Origin: Manduca sexta
Taxonomy: Eukaryota > Arthropoda > Insecta > Lepidoptera > Sphingidae
Direction of reading: 5' to 3'
Assembly: GCF_014839805.1 (NCBI RefSeq)
Contig: NC_051140.1
Coordinates: 14,405,826 to 14,469,825 of the forward strand
DNA: 64,000 nt
Made by a program: the position numbers and the translations under genes. The notes under the pieces are model-generated. The model had not been told where the DNA came from, searched no databases, and saw only the letters and a list, made by a program, of their open reading frames with translations. Shown here one piece after another: positions 13,207-22,600 of this stretch (its first letter is position 1; each line of letters begins with the position of its first letter).

Positions 13207-13421
13207 CGGCCAAGATTATCTCCTGCACAAATTCACTAAAGGCACTGGCGCAATGAAATGTTATGTTTGTCGCTGCGTGTAAAGACAGTAGCGTCCGCAA
13301 CAGTCAAGACTTACAACGCGAACTGTAAGGCGCGTGGGCAAATCGCGGGTCACTTGTTCACTAATAATGTTCGCGCGCGCGCTCGACGCTCTCGTATATA
13401 TCACCGCTGCGTTTGACGTCA
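13207..13421 (-). promoter_or_regulatory. Candidate minus-strand core promoter and non-coding first exon
   Basis: On the minus strand, a perfect CRE octamer TGACGTCA (13421-13414) is followed by a TATATA box (13400-13395). About 30 nt further on lies a plausible start site near 13370 ('gcgaacattatt'). A GC/CpG-rich stretch of about 160 nt with no ATG follows, ending in 'ttggccg' joined to 'gtaagttc', a near-consensus splice donor with the intron starting at 13206. This order and spacing fit an insect promoter plus untranslated first exon. The 63-codon frame at 13261-13452 runs through the TATA box and is probably chance. No downstream exon was identified, so the gene is unknown. Confidence 0.33.
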
Positions 13422-14435
13422 CCCAACCAGCACGATAAGGGCTCCGCACCATTCAATACATATAATAAGACGTGTTCTATCTCAAATCATTCATCTTAAT
13501 TCGTTATCATATAATTCGATAAGTACTTCTTATTTTAGCATTAAATAAATTTGTCCATTTCAGTCACACAATGAAAATTTTCGGCAAATGATTAGCCCGT
13601 CACATCAAATGTTTATATTCTCTCTGGTCAAAATGATAAACTTTTTCCTCGTTTGAATAGAAAAGGAAGGTTAATTTTGGTCTTTTATTATTTTGCATGT
13701 ATTCAACTTTACTGCCACTCTACAATTTAGATACTGAATAATATTTAAAGAACTCGACTATTAAGTAATTTCTGTGTAAACAGTCTGTATTTGCGATTGA
13801 TTGCCCACTCTTAGGTAACACAATGCAAATCAAAAATGTAAATAGATATTTATTTACCTACGTAGTTCATCAGCACTTATGGAAAAGTACGTCATACTTT
13901 TTAATAAAATAGATACGAATTTTATCCCTTGTTCTTGCTATATATAGAATAAATATCGCTACTTATGAATACACTTCCTTATGACATATTTTACTTGAAT
14001 TTTTTAATATTTTGTTTAAATGTAAACAACGTGCGTTAAAATAGTATACGCAGTGAACATGTTTTTGTAGATTCGGTATAGGCTCGCTCATCCAGTGTCA
14101 AAAACCACTACTTCCTAAAAAAGCAACGTGCACAAACAGCTCCTTGTTGCGTTACGTAACATACGTGAGATTACGGGAGGTCGTAACCACCTTACTTTAA
14201 TTTCCCCAATTCCTTTACGCCTAGCAGCCTATTCGTGATTCTGGATGTGTTCATGGGCCATATGTATCATGTATAAGGTGATTCACTTGATAATGTACTG
14301 GGATATGATATAAAACTAGACGTCACGAGATTACCACAAAACATATTGCAAGCTAATATATATTTATTATTTAAACAGTTTCCTTAATTTGTATAAAGTT
14401 TATTGGTAATTGAATTTCTAATATATGTTTTAATA
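13422..14435. other. Non-coding stretch upstream of the candidate promoter
   Basis: AT-rich with a slightly more balanced block at about 14080-14230. Nothing recognised. Confidence 0.4.
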
Positions 14436-14443
14436 AGTCTTAC
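14436..14443 (+). repeat. Left 8-bp target duplication of the CCGAGA element
   Basis: 'agtcttac', repeated exactly at 15446-15453 on the other side of the element. Confidence 0.8.
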
Positions 14444-14476
14444 TAAGGCTCGACCGAGACGGGTTTTTCAATCTCA

Positions 14477-14519
<43 letters not shown>

Positions 14520-14722
14520 ATGAAATTAAATCTCGGCCGAGAGACCGAGAGCCGAGACCGAGAACGAAATTAAATCTCGGCCGAGACCGAGAATAGACAA
14601 ATCGTGAATAAACTATAAAAATGTTGTTAACTGTTTGCTACTGTAGGCACTGTTTTATAAAAAAAACCGCTTTAACAATCAAAGTAAAATCACATAATAT
14701 AGTATAAAAAAAAAAATCGGCA

Positions 14723-14863
14723 TAATGATTTCTTATGTTTACGCGAATGTTAGACATTTAAATTAAATTATTTTACGGATTTTATCGCGGTTTTAATATT
14801 TTACTTTTCTCCCGACGTTTCGAAGACTTTGCAGCCTTCATGGTCACGGGGGGGGGGGGGGGG
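14723..14863 (+). repeat. Dispersed repeat family Z, copy 1, nested in the hAT element, with a 16-G run
   Basis: Starts 'taatgatttcttatgtttac', runs through 'tctcccgacgtttcgaagac' and 'gcagccttcatggtcacg', and ends in a run of 16 G (14848-14863). Other copies are at 16073-16204 (+), 20126-20255 (-) and 30790-30880 (-). The class is not known. The homopolymer is also a likely site of sequencing-length error. Confidence 0.7.
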
Positions 14864-15039
14864 ACTGAGGTGTTGTTCATCCACAAAGTCAGAGTTACAA
14901 TATCTACCTACATTTTACAAATATATAACTTTTAAAAAAATTTTGCTGTTGATGGTCCCATCTACCCAGAATGAGCTCACATTGTCTTGAATTGTGGCAG
15001 CCGGTCTTTTGGGTTTCGATTTAATTAAATGTAGAACTA

Positions 15040-15112
15040 CATGCTGGGAACATCTCTCCTGTACTACTGAGAGAGTTTGGGCATTCACCAAGCTGGCCTA
15101 GTGTGGGTTTGT
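15040..15112 (-). mobile_element. SINE remnant nested in the hAT element
   Basis: 'ctactgagagagtttgggc' and 'ccaagctggcctagtgtggg' are diverged versions of the minus-strand SINE body seen at 20950-21209. Both ends are missing. Confidence 0.6.
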
Positions 15113-15445
15113 TACTTACTTTTATTAACAACAAAAATTAAACTAATTTCTATTTAACAACAATGGCTAAATAAACAGGGAACGAACGGCGCGAAGGCGG
15201 CCGCAGTTCACCAACTGGGACTCCAACCAATTATAACGCAGACTGCCTACTCATTCACTCACACCGAGCGACGAAAATGGCCGCGCGCTGGTTTGAATCT
15301 CTTTCTGTTCCGTACAAAGTTACATCTCGGTCATAGCCGAGAATCTCGGCGGTTTTTAGCCGAGATCGGAGACAAGTTTCTCGGTTGGATATATAGCCGA
15401 GAATGCGGAGACCGAGACCGAGACCGAGATCTCGGTCGAGCCTTA

Positions 15446-15453
15446 AGTCTTAC
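15446..15453 (+). repeat. Right 8-bp target duplication of the CCGAGA element
   Basis: 'agtcttac', identical to 14436-14443. Confidence 0.8.
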
Positions 15454-16072
15454 TCGTTCTTTTCCGAATCGCCTCATATACAAATACATAAGTATCAAAG
15501 ACATACAGTGGATGGTGCAGTGGGGTAATAAAGACGGTGCAGTGCCGTGCACGTATTAAATAACCGGGTAGAGGAGACAGCGGTCATATAAAGCACGGGT
15601 ATATTTAAACAATTCGAACGTCTGGTAAACGGCTTGTGATATTAAAGTTTCAAGGGAGAAAAAGAGCATCTTAGGCGTATGGACCTGTTGACCACAGCAA
15701 AATGCCATTCTGAATACTTCTATCGTTTTTATCAGGACGTATTGCATTTTGATACGTAAAGTTAATAATTTGACTAAGTTGTCGTTTCGCATTGATCTAA
15801 ATATATCGTTTTTTCGTGTTATTTGATTCTTATCATTAATATGGAAATCCCAGTAGATTGTGAACTAAATATCAACTAGAAACATATATTTTTTTATTAT
15901 TTAATAAAATATCTAAAACAAGGGTGTGGGGTGTGGACAACTGAAACGGGGTGAAACGAAACCCGTGTTTTTACCTCCGAATTCCGCAAGTTATCTAATT
16001 CTTGTTTTAGATAATATATTTATAAAACTTGAGGAACTACGGAATGTGAGATCTATTGAATATGAAAGGGCT
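15454..16072. other. Non-coding stretch between repeats
   Basis: The minus-strand frame 15556-15792 shows no domain. Nothing else recognised. Confidence 0.4.
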
Positions 16073-16204
16073 TAATGATTTCTTATGTTTACGCGAATGT
16101 AAGACATTGAAATAAAACTATTGACGGATTCTATCGCGGGTATTTATATTATTATTTTCTTTCGACGTTTTGAAGATTTTGCAGCCTTTACGGTCACGGG
16201 GCGG
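16073..16204 (+). repeat. Dispersed repeat family Z, copy 2
   Basis: Matches 14723-14863 over its whole length ('taatgatttcttatgtttac', 'cgacgttttgaagattttgc', 'cggtcacggg'), without the expanded G run. It lies about 1.35 kb from copy 1 in the same orientation. Confidence 0.7.
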
Positions 16205-16967
16205 ACTCATTCTCAGTAAATAGTTTAATTTCAATGAAAAGGCTTATAAAAATATCAATAAATATTGTGATATATTTAAATAAAAGTAATAATTTCATAA
16301 AAACACCCTTTTTAACAAGAAACATATTTGTAACATCTCATTAAACACTTTTATTAGCACCTACAACTTAAAGACTAAACTTCAACTGAATATACTGGTT
16401 TTACTGACCCTGATGTATGGCGAAACGATGCATTTTTATCATTTTTTAAATAACTTATAACCGCAGTTAGGTGCATTGACTAATCCAAATCAATGCTGCT
16501 GTTTTATAGCCTGATCTAGCCTTACATAGAGATCATTTTCGTTCAGATATGATGAATAATGACGTCACGCTAACAGGTTTTCCCGACACCGTTCCAATTG
16601 ACCAGTGACCACTGTCTCCCCTACTACAGAACTCAGGAACCTATTCATGTGAATTATAGCGTGTACTTATAAGATTAAGTGGAGATGTAAAATAAAAAAA
16701 ATATATAAGAAAATAAAGTCGAGTATTAATACCATAATATCACACTTTTCATGTCTTATTCAGTATACAAGCGTATGCAACATCGTATTTTATAAAACTA
16801 CACTTTACTATATTAGTGCGGTGACATATTTTTTTTATTTCATTCGTTACTAGACAAAGTTTAGCTCGTGGCTCTGCAAACATTATTGTTCTCTTCATGA
16901 ATGAATAAAAACTCATTCCTTTTTTGTTTTTACACATTTATGTTTATATTTTACATATGTCGCTGGA
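16205..16967. other. AT-rich non-coding stretch
   Basis: Nothing recognised. The frame 16749-16937 has no motif. Confidence 0.4.
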
Positions 16968-17056
16968 TGCGGGCCGCTTCCAATAGGGCGACCTAGCAAT
17001 CTTTAGGGGAGGCCTATGTTCAGCAGTGGACATCCTGCGGCTGATGATGATGATTA
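16968..17056 (+). mobile_element. 3' tail of a second retroposon type
   Basis: 'gcgggccgcttccaataggg', then 'ggggaggcctatgttcagca' with 'gtggacatcctgcgg', ending in a (TGA)n/(GAT)n run at about 17042-17054. This tail type is common in lepidopteran SINEs and LINEs. The 5' part is absent. Confidence 0.65.
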
Positions 17057-17845
17057 CATTTAACAATCATCAAAACATCTTTACGAAGTTTCACGTTTAT
17101 AATACTATAGGCAGATGGTAAGACGATTTAAACAAGAGTAATAGTAAAATGTGTGCAATATAAAAGTTTTTATAGATAATAAGGAAATCGTAAACATTTT
17201 TGTAAGTAAAATTCATTAAACAAAGCAAAAAATGGTTTAAAAGTTATTCAGTTATGTAAATGCAAAAATTGGCACAAAGGGTAAACCTTTGTGTTACAAT
17301 ATTAACTGATTGTGTAATAATACATAATGTGTAGGTAAAATGTACCAATGTACCAAAAGAACAAATTAGGTATGTAAAAGTGGTAAAATTCCAAATATGT
17401 AGAAGAACTCAATAAGAAAAAAATAACCTGGTAGCCTTCAACGGCCCCACGATAGGAATGGAATAATATGACAAAATATGCCTTGCATAATAAACACGGC
17501 GTAAAACAAACGATTTAATTCTGTCTTGATAATATACAGAATTCTTAGTTTTGTTTTAAAATACATTATATTAGCATACTGCCTGCAGCGTCACCCGTAA
17601 AAGTCCGTCCGCTTAGGATAATTCTATCATTTTTTTTTTAAATTGCAACTATCTTAAAGTGACGATTACTTTTTCCGATGTCCGATTTTAATAAAACACC
17701 GGTGAAAACTACATGAATATCCCGTTCACTGGTTTGGAAGATGTGAAAAAAAAATCGCTACTTCTTTAGTCACCCCCTTTCGTTGTAGATACTTACTTTC
17801 TTTCAATGTACAGACATAACGGATGCTTCTATTTAATTATAATAC
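17057..17845. other. AT-rich non-coding stretch
   Basis: Many 'gtaaaa' and 'aatgta' words but no tandem unit, gene or recognised repeat. Confidence 0.4.
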
Positions 17846-18168
17846 CAGTGTCTGCTCGCGGATTCGCCCGCGTGAATGAGTTTTCTGTCATAAAAATCTT
17901 GCTATCCTTTTCTCGGTATAAAAAGAAACGAATGTCCTTTCCAGGGTTTCAAACTATCTCATCGACATCCGTTGGGTAATTTTGAGTTTATCACTTTCAG
18001 CCAGCCAGACAGATGCGCTGGGGGACTTTGTTTTATAATATATATTTTAGATCTTTTTAAGGGAAACACTGCCGTCATACATACATAATTGTTGCATAAC
18101 TTTAACCGTTTACGCAGCACACGCAACGGAAGTTCTCAAATTTTTCCCCGTGTTTGCAACATTTTTCA
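17846..18168 (+). mobile_element. Y-family partial copy
   Basis: 'tgctcgcggattcgcccgcg', 'tccgttgggtaattttgag', 'cagacagatgcgctggggga' and 'ttgcataactttaaccgttt' match 7253-7580. The module region and the AAAC tail are missing, so it is 3'-truncated. Confidence 0.75.
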
Positions 18169-18958
18169 AATAAATTGAAAGAAATAAAGCAATTTCCATG
18201 ACGTAGCCGCATACAAATCTCGGCGTAGACGTAATTAAATTCATATTCGTTTAAATGCAGACAACTAAACCCTTCCTAGTGCAGACACGCAGCATAATTT
18301 CCATATTACTTTGTCTAGGACGAGTGCAGATTACTCATTGCGTTAGAAATTTATTGTTGATGTAATGCGGTGATAAGATTAAGCATCTTCCGTCACCATA
18401 GCTCACTGACCATCTCGAAGACATCTCGTAACAAATGTTTCTTACATGTTAACTGCATTAACAAAAACTCAAAAAAAAATCTGCATAATTTATGGATTTG
18501 TATTGTTTATAATATGATTCGAATGTTGTTTGACTTAAAGTACTAGTAACTCTGCACCAAAATTTGTTTAGCAGTATTTATCTCAACACGAACAAAGAAC
18601 AAACAGGCAAACATTATTTTATTATAACTGCATAAAATTCTCATTTACTTGTAACCTGCTTTTTAAAAATATGTATTTATACGCATGATATCAAAAACTA
18701 GAATAACGAGGTATTTTTATACTATCTAGTAGCTCAGCTATGTGAACAGGATCGCATATTAATAACATCGTTGTATAAAAAAATAAATTTAAATGACATT
18801 CATTCATTATTATGTCGCACACAAAACTGCCTTTTAAAAGTGAAACAAATACTTTTGTTCAGAAAGACGTTTTAAAAGTGTAGCAAATACTTTTTGTTTA
18901 GCATTCTTTTATATTATGTATAGTTATTCATCAATACTTAGAATCAATATGCTATCAA
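18169..18958. other. Non-coding stretch with a small tandem duplication
   Basis: Two imperfect units 'ttttaaaagtg..gcaaata' of about 38 bp lie at about 18832-18905. Nothing else recognised. Confidence 0.45.
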
Positions 18959-19136
18959 GGGCCTTATTCTCTATCCCGCACGTTATTTTAACAGTGCGTA
19001 ACAAGCACGTAACACAACGCAACATGTTTAGGACTATAGAAATGTGGCTTACAGAATACCATTCCACGCACATTTCTCGAACATAACATGACACGGCCGC
19101 GTTACGCGTTTACACTATCATACAGAATAAGGGCCC
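18959..19136. mobile_element. 178-bp MITE with GGGCC(C)TTATTCT termini
   Basis: Left end 'gggccttattctctat' at 18959. The right end, read inverted, is 'gggcccttattctgtat' (19136 inward). The interior is CpG-richer than its flanks and has no coding capacity. This fits a small non-autonomous inverted-repeat DNA element. No clear target duplication was seen, partly because a second end begins immediately after it. Confidence 0.6.
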
Positions 19137-19169
19137 TGGGCCCTTATTCTGTATGATAGTGTAAACGCG
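19105..19169. repeat. 65-bp palindrome: perfect 32-bp arms, 1-nt spacer
   Basis: Arms 19105-19136 and 19138-19169 are exact reverse complements, each starting or ending with CGCG and meeting at 'gggccc-t-gggccc'. The left arm is the right end of the MITE at 18959-19136, and the right arm is a second copy of the same terminus facing away. It is either two MITE copies inserted end to end or a fold-back joining event. Confidence 0.92.
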
Positions 19170-19225
19170 AATAATGCCCCAGAGCGTCACACAAAAAGGT
19201 TTAGGTAAATCGTATATAAAACAAA

Positions 19226-19284
19226 CACACATCACGCATTTATTTCCGAAGGGGTATGTAAAGGCGCAACCAAGGCACCCACTT
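19226..19284 (-). mobile_element. SINE 3' tail fragment (same family as 36525-36755)
   Basis: 'catcacgcatttatttccga' with 'aggggtatgtaaaggcgcaa' is the reverse complement of the tail type '..cctatccctt.gaagataa.ggcgtgatgt' at the end of the SINE at 36525-36755. Only the tail is left. Confidence 0.5.
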
Positions 19285-20125
19285 TATATTATAAATAATA
19301 TTGTATGTGTAAATATCAGAACACATTTTTATTAATATATTTTTATATGTAAATCAGGAACAACGCATTACCGGGTCTCACTATACCCAGACCCGGAACA
19401 AATACCTCTGAATTACACCAACATAAAACTGGTGGTTGGAGTATTTCATACGTCAATCGTACCAAGGCTATCGTTAACGTCCCGTAAAAGTAGCATGTAA
19501 ATTAATGCAAGCAATCATGGTGGCGAAGATCAAAGTAATACGTCTTCTTAACTAGTTTGTTATTACGGTATTTATGAACCTAATAATATTCGCACCCCTG
19601 TGTCTATGTATAGAAACTCAGTTTATTTTTGCAGGTTGAACAACACCTATGCATATATGACTACGAGTTTGAGAGGCGCGATCTAACCAGTTTGTCTAAG
19701 GAACGGACAGTTAGATCAGGTTAGTGTTTCTGTCGTAAAAGACCTGACGAGACGGTTGCTATTTTTTTTTCGACTCCATAGTTCCTCATGTATTGTGTCC
19801 GAAATCTTTCCTCGTTTATTAGAACAACTCTTTGACTTTTTTGTTGTAAAGCTAAATGACAAGAAGGTATTTGGTAATTATTGTCATGAATAAGTTTGTT
19901 TTCATTCACAAAAAGACGATGCTTTCACATTTGAATTTTTCTATTGTATAATCATTCATTTGAAAACGGCTGCATTGAAATATTGCAGCTATTAGATTGA
20001 TGAAATGCAGTATTTTTTACACACCGATGTTATTTAAAAATTAAGGCAAAGGAGCAAAATGTAATTCTTATAATGCTTTTTAGTTTTGAGTGATCAAAAC
20101 GGCAGTTGCCATTATATTTTAATTA
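19285..20125. other. Non-coding stretch with a short stem-loop
   Basis: An 8-bp perfect stem 'ccgggtct' / 'agacccgg' (19371-19378, 19389-19396) with a 10-nt loop lies in a short GC-richer block, probably a decayed repeat. The frame 19721-19909 has no motif. Confidence 0.4.
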
Positions 20126-20255
20126 CCCGTGACCACGTAGGCTGCAAACGGTCTTCGAAACGTCGGGAGAAAATTATAACACAAAAACCGAGATAAAATC
20201 CACAAAATAGTTTTATTTTAATGTCTAAAATTCGCGTAAACATAAGATATCATTA
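20126..20255 (-). repeat. Dispersed repeat family Z, copy 3
   Basis: Contains 'cccgtgaccacgtaggctgc', 'tcttcgaaacgtcgggaga' and 'ttcgcgtaaacataagatat', the reverse complement of the Z landmarks. The frame at 20221-20472 begins inside it and is not a gene. Confidence 0.65.
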
Positions 20256-20654
20256 TACTCGTATTAGGGCATTTTGCACTTTGCGAATGATTTTTAGAAA
20301 AAGTAGGAAGTTAGGAATGTCAACTATTTTATTCTATTATAAAACAGTTTTCGGCCACCGCAGAAAAAGCCAAATATCACTTTGCCCGACTTGGGTTTCG
20401 GAAATGGGTTTCAGACCAGAAATCGTACCGCGCTCGCAATACAACTACGCAAACGAGTTACAATCATTATGATTATTAAAAAACAATAGGTTGTATATTT
20501 CTACTAAATTATGTAAATATAAATAATGACGACAAAATTAAAAACATTTATGTACTTGAATTGAAATTATTCATAACATAATATATAACCTATTCAAAAA
20601 TATTATAAACAGTTAAAAAAAAATATTGTAATTACTTTATAATAATCTACGGTC
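20256..20654. other. AT-rich non-coding stretch
   Basis: Nothing recognised beyond the tail of a chance frame. Confidence 0.35.
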
Positions 20655-20756
20655 TAGGCCAGTGTGGTGGACTAAGGCCTATTCCCTCTCAGTAGTAGAG
20701 GAGGCCCGTGCTCAGTGCAACAGTGGGATAGTATATAATACAGGGCTCATATTATT
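20655..20756 (+). mobile_element. SINE 3' fragment
   Basis: 'ctaggccagtgtggtggact' through 'ggaggcccgtgctcag' to 'tatataatacagggctcata' matches the 3' third of 2181-2517, with a small insertion ('tgcaa') in 'cagtgcaacagtggg'. The tRNA-like half is missing. Confidence 0.82.
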
Positions 20757-20935
20757 TAATCTACAGTCTAGTAAGTTTAGTAATAAACTTCTTCCCTTAC
20801 TGCGTCATACGTACGCAATTAGATTCACGGCCTCACATTCGTGAACATAATGAGAACACGCACAAGATTGAATATTTCTCTAAAATGTGCTTTATTGGTA
20901 CTCAAATTAGCTTTAATATTTTTTTCTATAATTAT

Positions 20936-21209
20936 AATAATAATAATATCAGCCCTGTATTATATACTTGCCCACTGCTGAGCACGGGCCTCCTCTACTA
21001 CTGAGAGGGATTAGGCCTTAGTCCACCACGCTGGCCTAGTGCGGATTGGTAGACCTCACACACCTTCGAAATTCCTATAGAGAACTTCTCAGATGTGCAG
21101 GTTTCCTCACGATATTTTCCTTCACCGTTAAAGCGAACGATAAATTCACAAAGAATACACACATGATTTTTTAGAAAAGTCAGAGGTGTGTGCCCTTGGG
21201 ATTTTCTAT
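20936..21209 (-). mobile_element. SINE, nearly full length, truncated at the B box
   Basis: The minus-strand copy runs from the ATT-type tail (20936-20952) through the whole body to 'cccttgggatttt' at about 21209. This is where the B box 'ggttcaaatccc' should be completed, so the tRNA-related head with the A box is lost. It lies 180 bp from, and inverted relative to, the fragment at 20655-20756. Confidence 0.85.
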
Positions 21210-21756
21210 AATTAATAATCAATAATTTCACAAATTTCAATGAAATAAACTTACCGGTGTCACACAAAATTCTTAAAAAAATGTCACCTTACGGTCACCG
21301 ATAACAGAATCATATGGAACTAAAGTATTTGTGACTGACACGAACGGAAACATGAACATGAATGTGGAATTGTAAAAGTCATATTACTTACTAAGTTTTT
21401 TTTTTTTTTTTTTTTTATTTTACGACAAAAATCAAAATGATCCGATATAATGCACTAGGCCGGCACAGCGTGCCTTATCCAATGACAATGAACAGGTTAT
21501 TGCGATTGAAGCAATCCAAGTTTATATTTATAACTATCCCTTTTACTTTAAAGATAATAATAAAATATATTATTCGCGGTAGTGTCCGTGTTTCATTTAC
21601 TGCTAACAGTTTTATTCAAACAAAATAATATGGATTTTGTTCAGCGCCGTTCAAATTGACTTTTTCTTTGTTCGTAGACGACAAAGCGACCACATTACAC
21701 ATGATGGTAAGTAGAGTGCGATTCTGATAGAGTTAGTATCGACTAAACGAGATCCA
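21210..21756. other. Non-coding stretch with a 21-base poly(T) run
   Basis: The poly(T) lies at 21396-21416, possibly the tail of a minus-strand retroposed copy, but no matching target duplication was found. At about 21660-21720 'cacatgatggtaagtagagt' resembles a lepidopteran repeat tail. The frame 21437-21628 has no motif. Confidence 0.4.
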
Positions 21757-21769
21757 GGTAATTATTCAT
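21757..21769 (+). repeat. Left 13-bp target duplication of a LINE insertion
   Basis: 'ggtaattattcat', repeated exactly at 22045-22057 after the poly(A) tail. Confidence 0.92.
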
Positions 21770-22044
21770 TACTTAGACACTTCCGTCAGAGGAAGCCCGC
21801 AGCCGTCCCTAATGCGCCGAAGAGGGCCACCGCGGAGTTTTAGCTGGTAGGCCGTGCATAGGTTAATTGTACTCGGGTTAGGGACTCGGCCCGGCGGTCG
21901 CCCGAAGGTCGTCATCAAATCCGGGCGGCTCAACGCCGGGCCGTAAGGCACGGTTACCCCAGCATAACCGCTCAGTCGCCCCCCACGAAGGCTGGGCGGT
22001 AGTAATAAGGGACTTTCTCCGCGAAAAAAAAAAAAAAAAAAAAA
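21770..22044 (+). mobile_element. 5'-truncated non-LTR retrotransposon (LINE), 3' UTR only
   Basis: A 275-bp GC-rich insert ending in 21 A (22024-22044), bounded by a perfect 13-bp target-site duplication. Poly(A), 5' truncation and a target duplication are the signature of target-primed reverse transcription. The body ('gaagcccgcagccgtcccta', 'ggtcgtcatcaaatccgggc', 'cccacgaaggctgggcggta') is unlike the 3' part of the LINE at 37404-38170, so it is a different family or subfamily. The minus-strand frame 21769-21951 is a shadow. The perfect duplication and intact tail suggest a fairly recent insertion. Confidence 0.9.
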
Positions 22045-22057
22045 GGTAATTATTCAT
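22045..22057 (+). repeat. Right 13-bp target duplication of the LINE
   Basis: 'ggtaattattcat', identical to 21757-21769. Confidence 0.92.
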
Positions 22058-22484
22058 GGCTAGTCAACATACTTATGGCGGCCTATTTAAAACCGGGTAC
22101 ACACATGCTTAGCCTTGAACGCGACAATAGGCAAAAGAAAAAACTTACGAAGTAATAAGGATCTAGATGCAAGAAAATGTATATGTTGTACCAATGGTTT
22201 TATCCACGATCGATGACATCCCGAATAATCACCACAACAAAACTCTTAGATCTCAAACAAACAATTTACATAACGTTACAAAAAGTTGCCGAATTCAATA
22301 CCTGCTGTATAGTAAAAAATCATGACATTAGAAGACAGTAATTTAACATAAATTCATTCACTATTGACGCCACACTTACTTGTTAGAGCCCATAGGGTGG
22401 TGTTAACCAGCTTTGAGATCAAAAAGTGTCCAATAAAAATAAACTTATAATAAAGAATAAACTTGCACTGTCCGTTTTTTTTAT
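22058..22484. other. AT-rich non-coding stretch
   Basis: Nothing recognised. Confidence 0.4.
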
Positions 22485-22600
22485 TTAGGCTCGGGAAAGT
22501 GGCTTGACTGCACCTGATGTTAAACGAAGTGAAGACCAGAATGCCGACCGGCAAAAGATACAAGATCTTCGGACGGTCGGCACAGTCATGCCGGCCTACA
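22485..22600. repeat. Probable fragment of a lepidopteran interspersed repeat
   Basis: 'gtggcttgactgcacctgat' followed by 'gttaaacgaagtgaagacca' and the imperfect inverted pair 'gccgaccggc' / 'ggtcggcacag' is a word order common in lepidopteran retroelement tails. No ends are defined. Confidence 0.45.

Larger units (their letters stand above)
14444..15445. mobile_element. Non-autonomous hAT-like DNA transposon with CCGAGA subterminal arrays
   Basis: Perfect 16-bp terminal inverted repeats TAAGGCTCGACCGAGA, at 14444-14459 and inverted at 15430-15445, are flanked by an 8-bp direct duplication 'agtcttac'. An 8-bp duplication and TIRs starting TA..G fit the hAT superfamily. Inside the left end are seven tandem perfect CCGAGA hexamers (14478-14519) and two palindromes TCTCGGCCGAGA (14531-14542, 14575-14586), each preceded by 'gaaattaaa'. 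The right end has mixed TCTCGG and CCGAGA copies (about 15328-15435), including the palindrome CCGAGATCTCGG (15424-15435). Such subterminal repeats are usual transposase-binding sites in hAT elements. No transposase is encoded, and later insertions enlarged the interior. The frames at 15293-15559 and 15331-15552 are by-products of the hexamer array. Confidence 0.82.

Noticed and set aside
13261..13452. A 63-codon minus-strand coding frame
   Set aside because: It runs through the TATA box and CpG-rich leader of the candidate promoter and shows no domain.
15293..15559. An Arg/Asp dipeptide-rich protein (and its Ser/Arg-rich minus-strand partner)
   Set aside because: The dipeptide runs are just the CCGAGA hexamer array of the hAT element read in frame.
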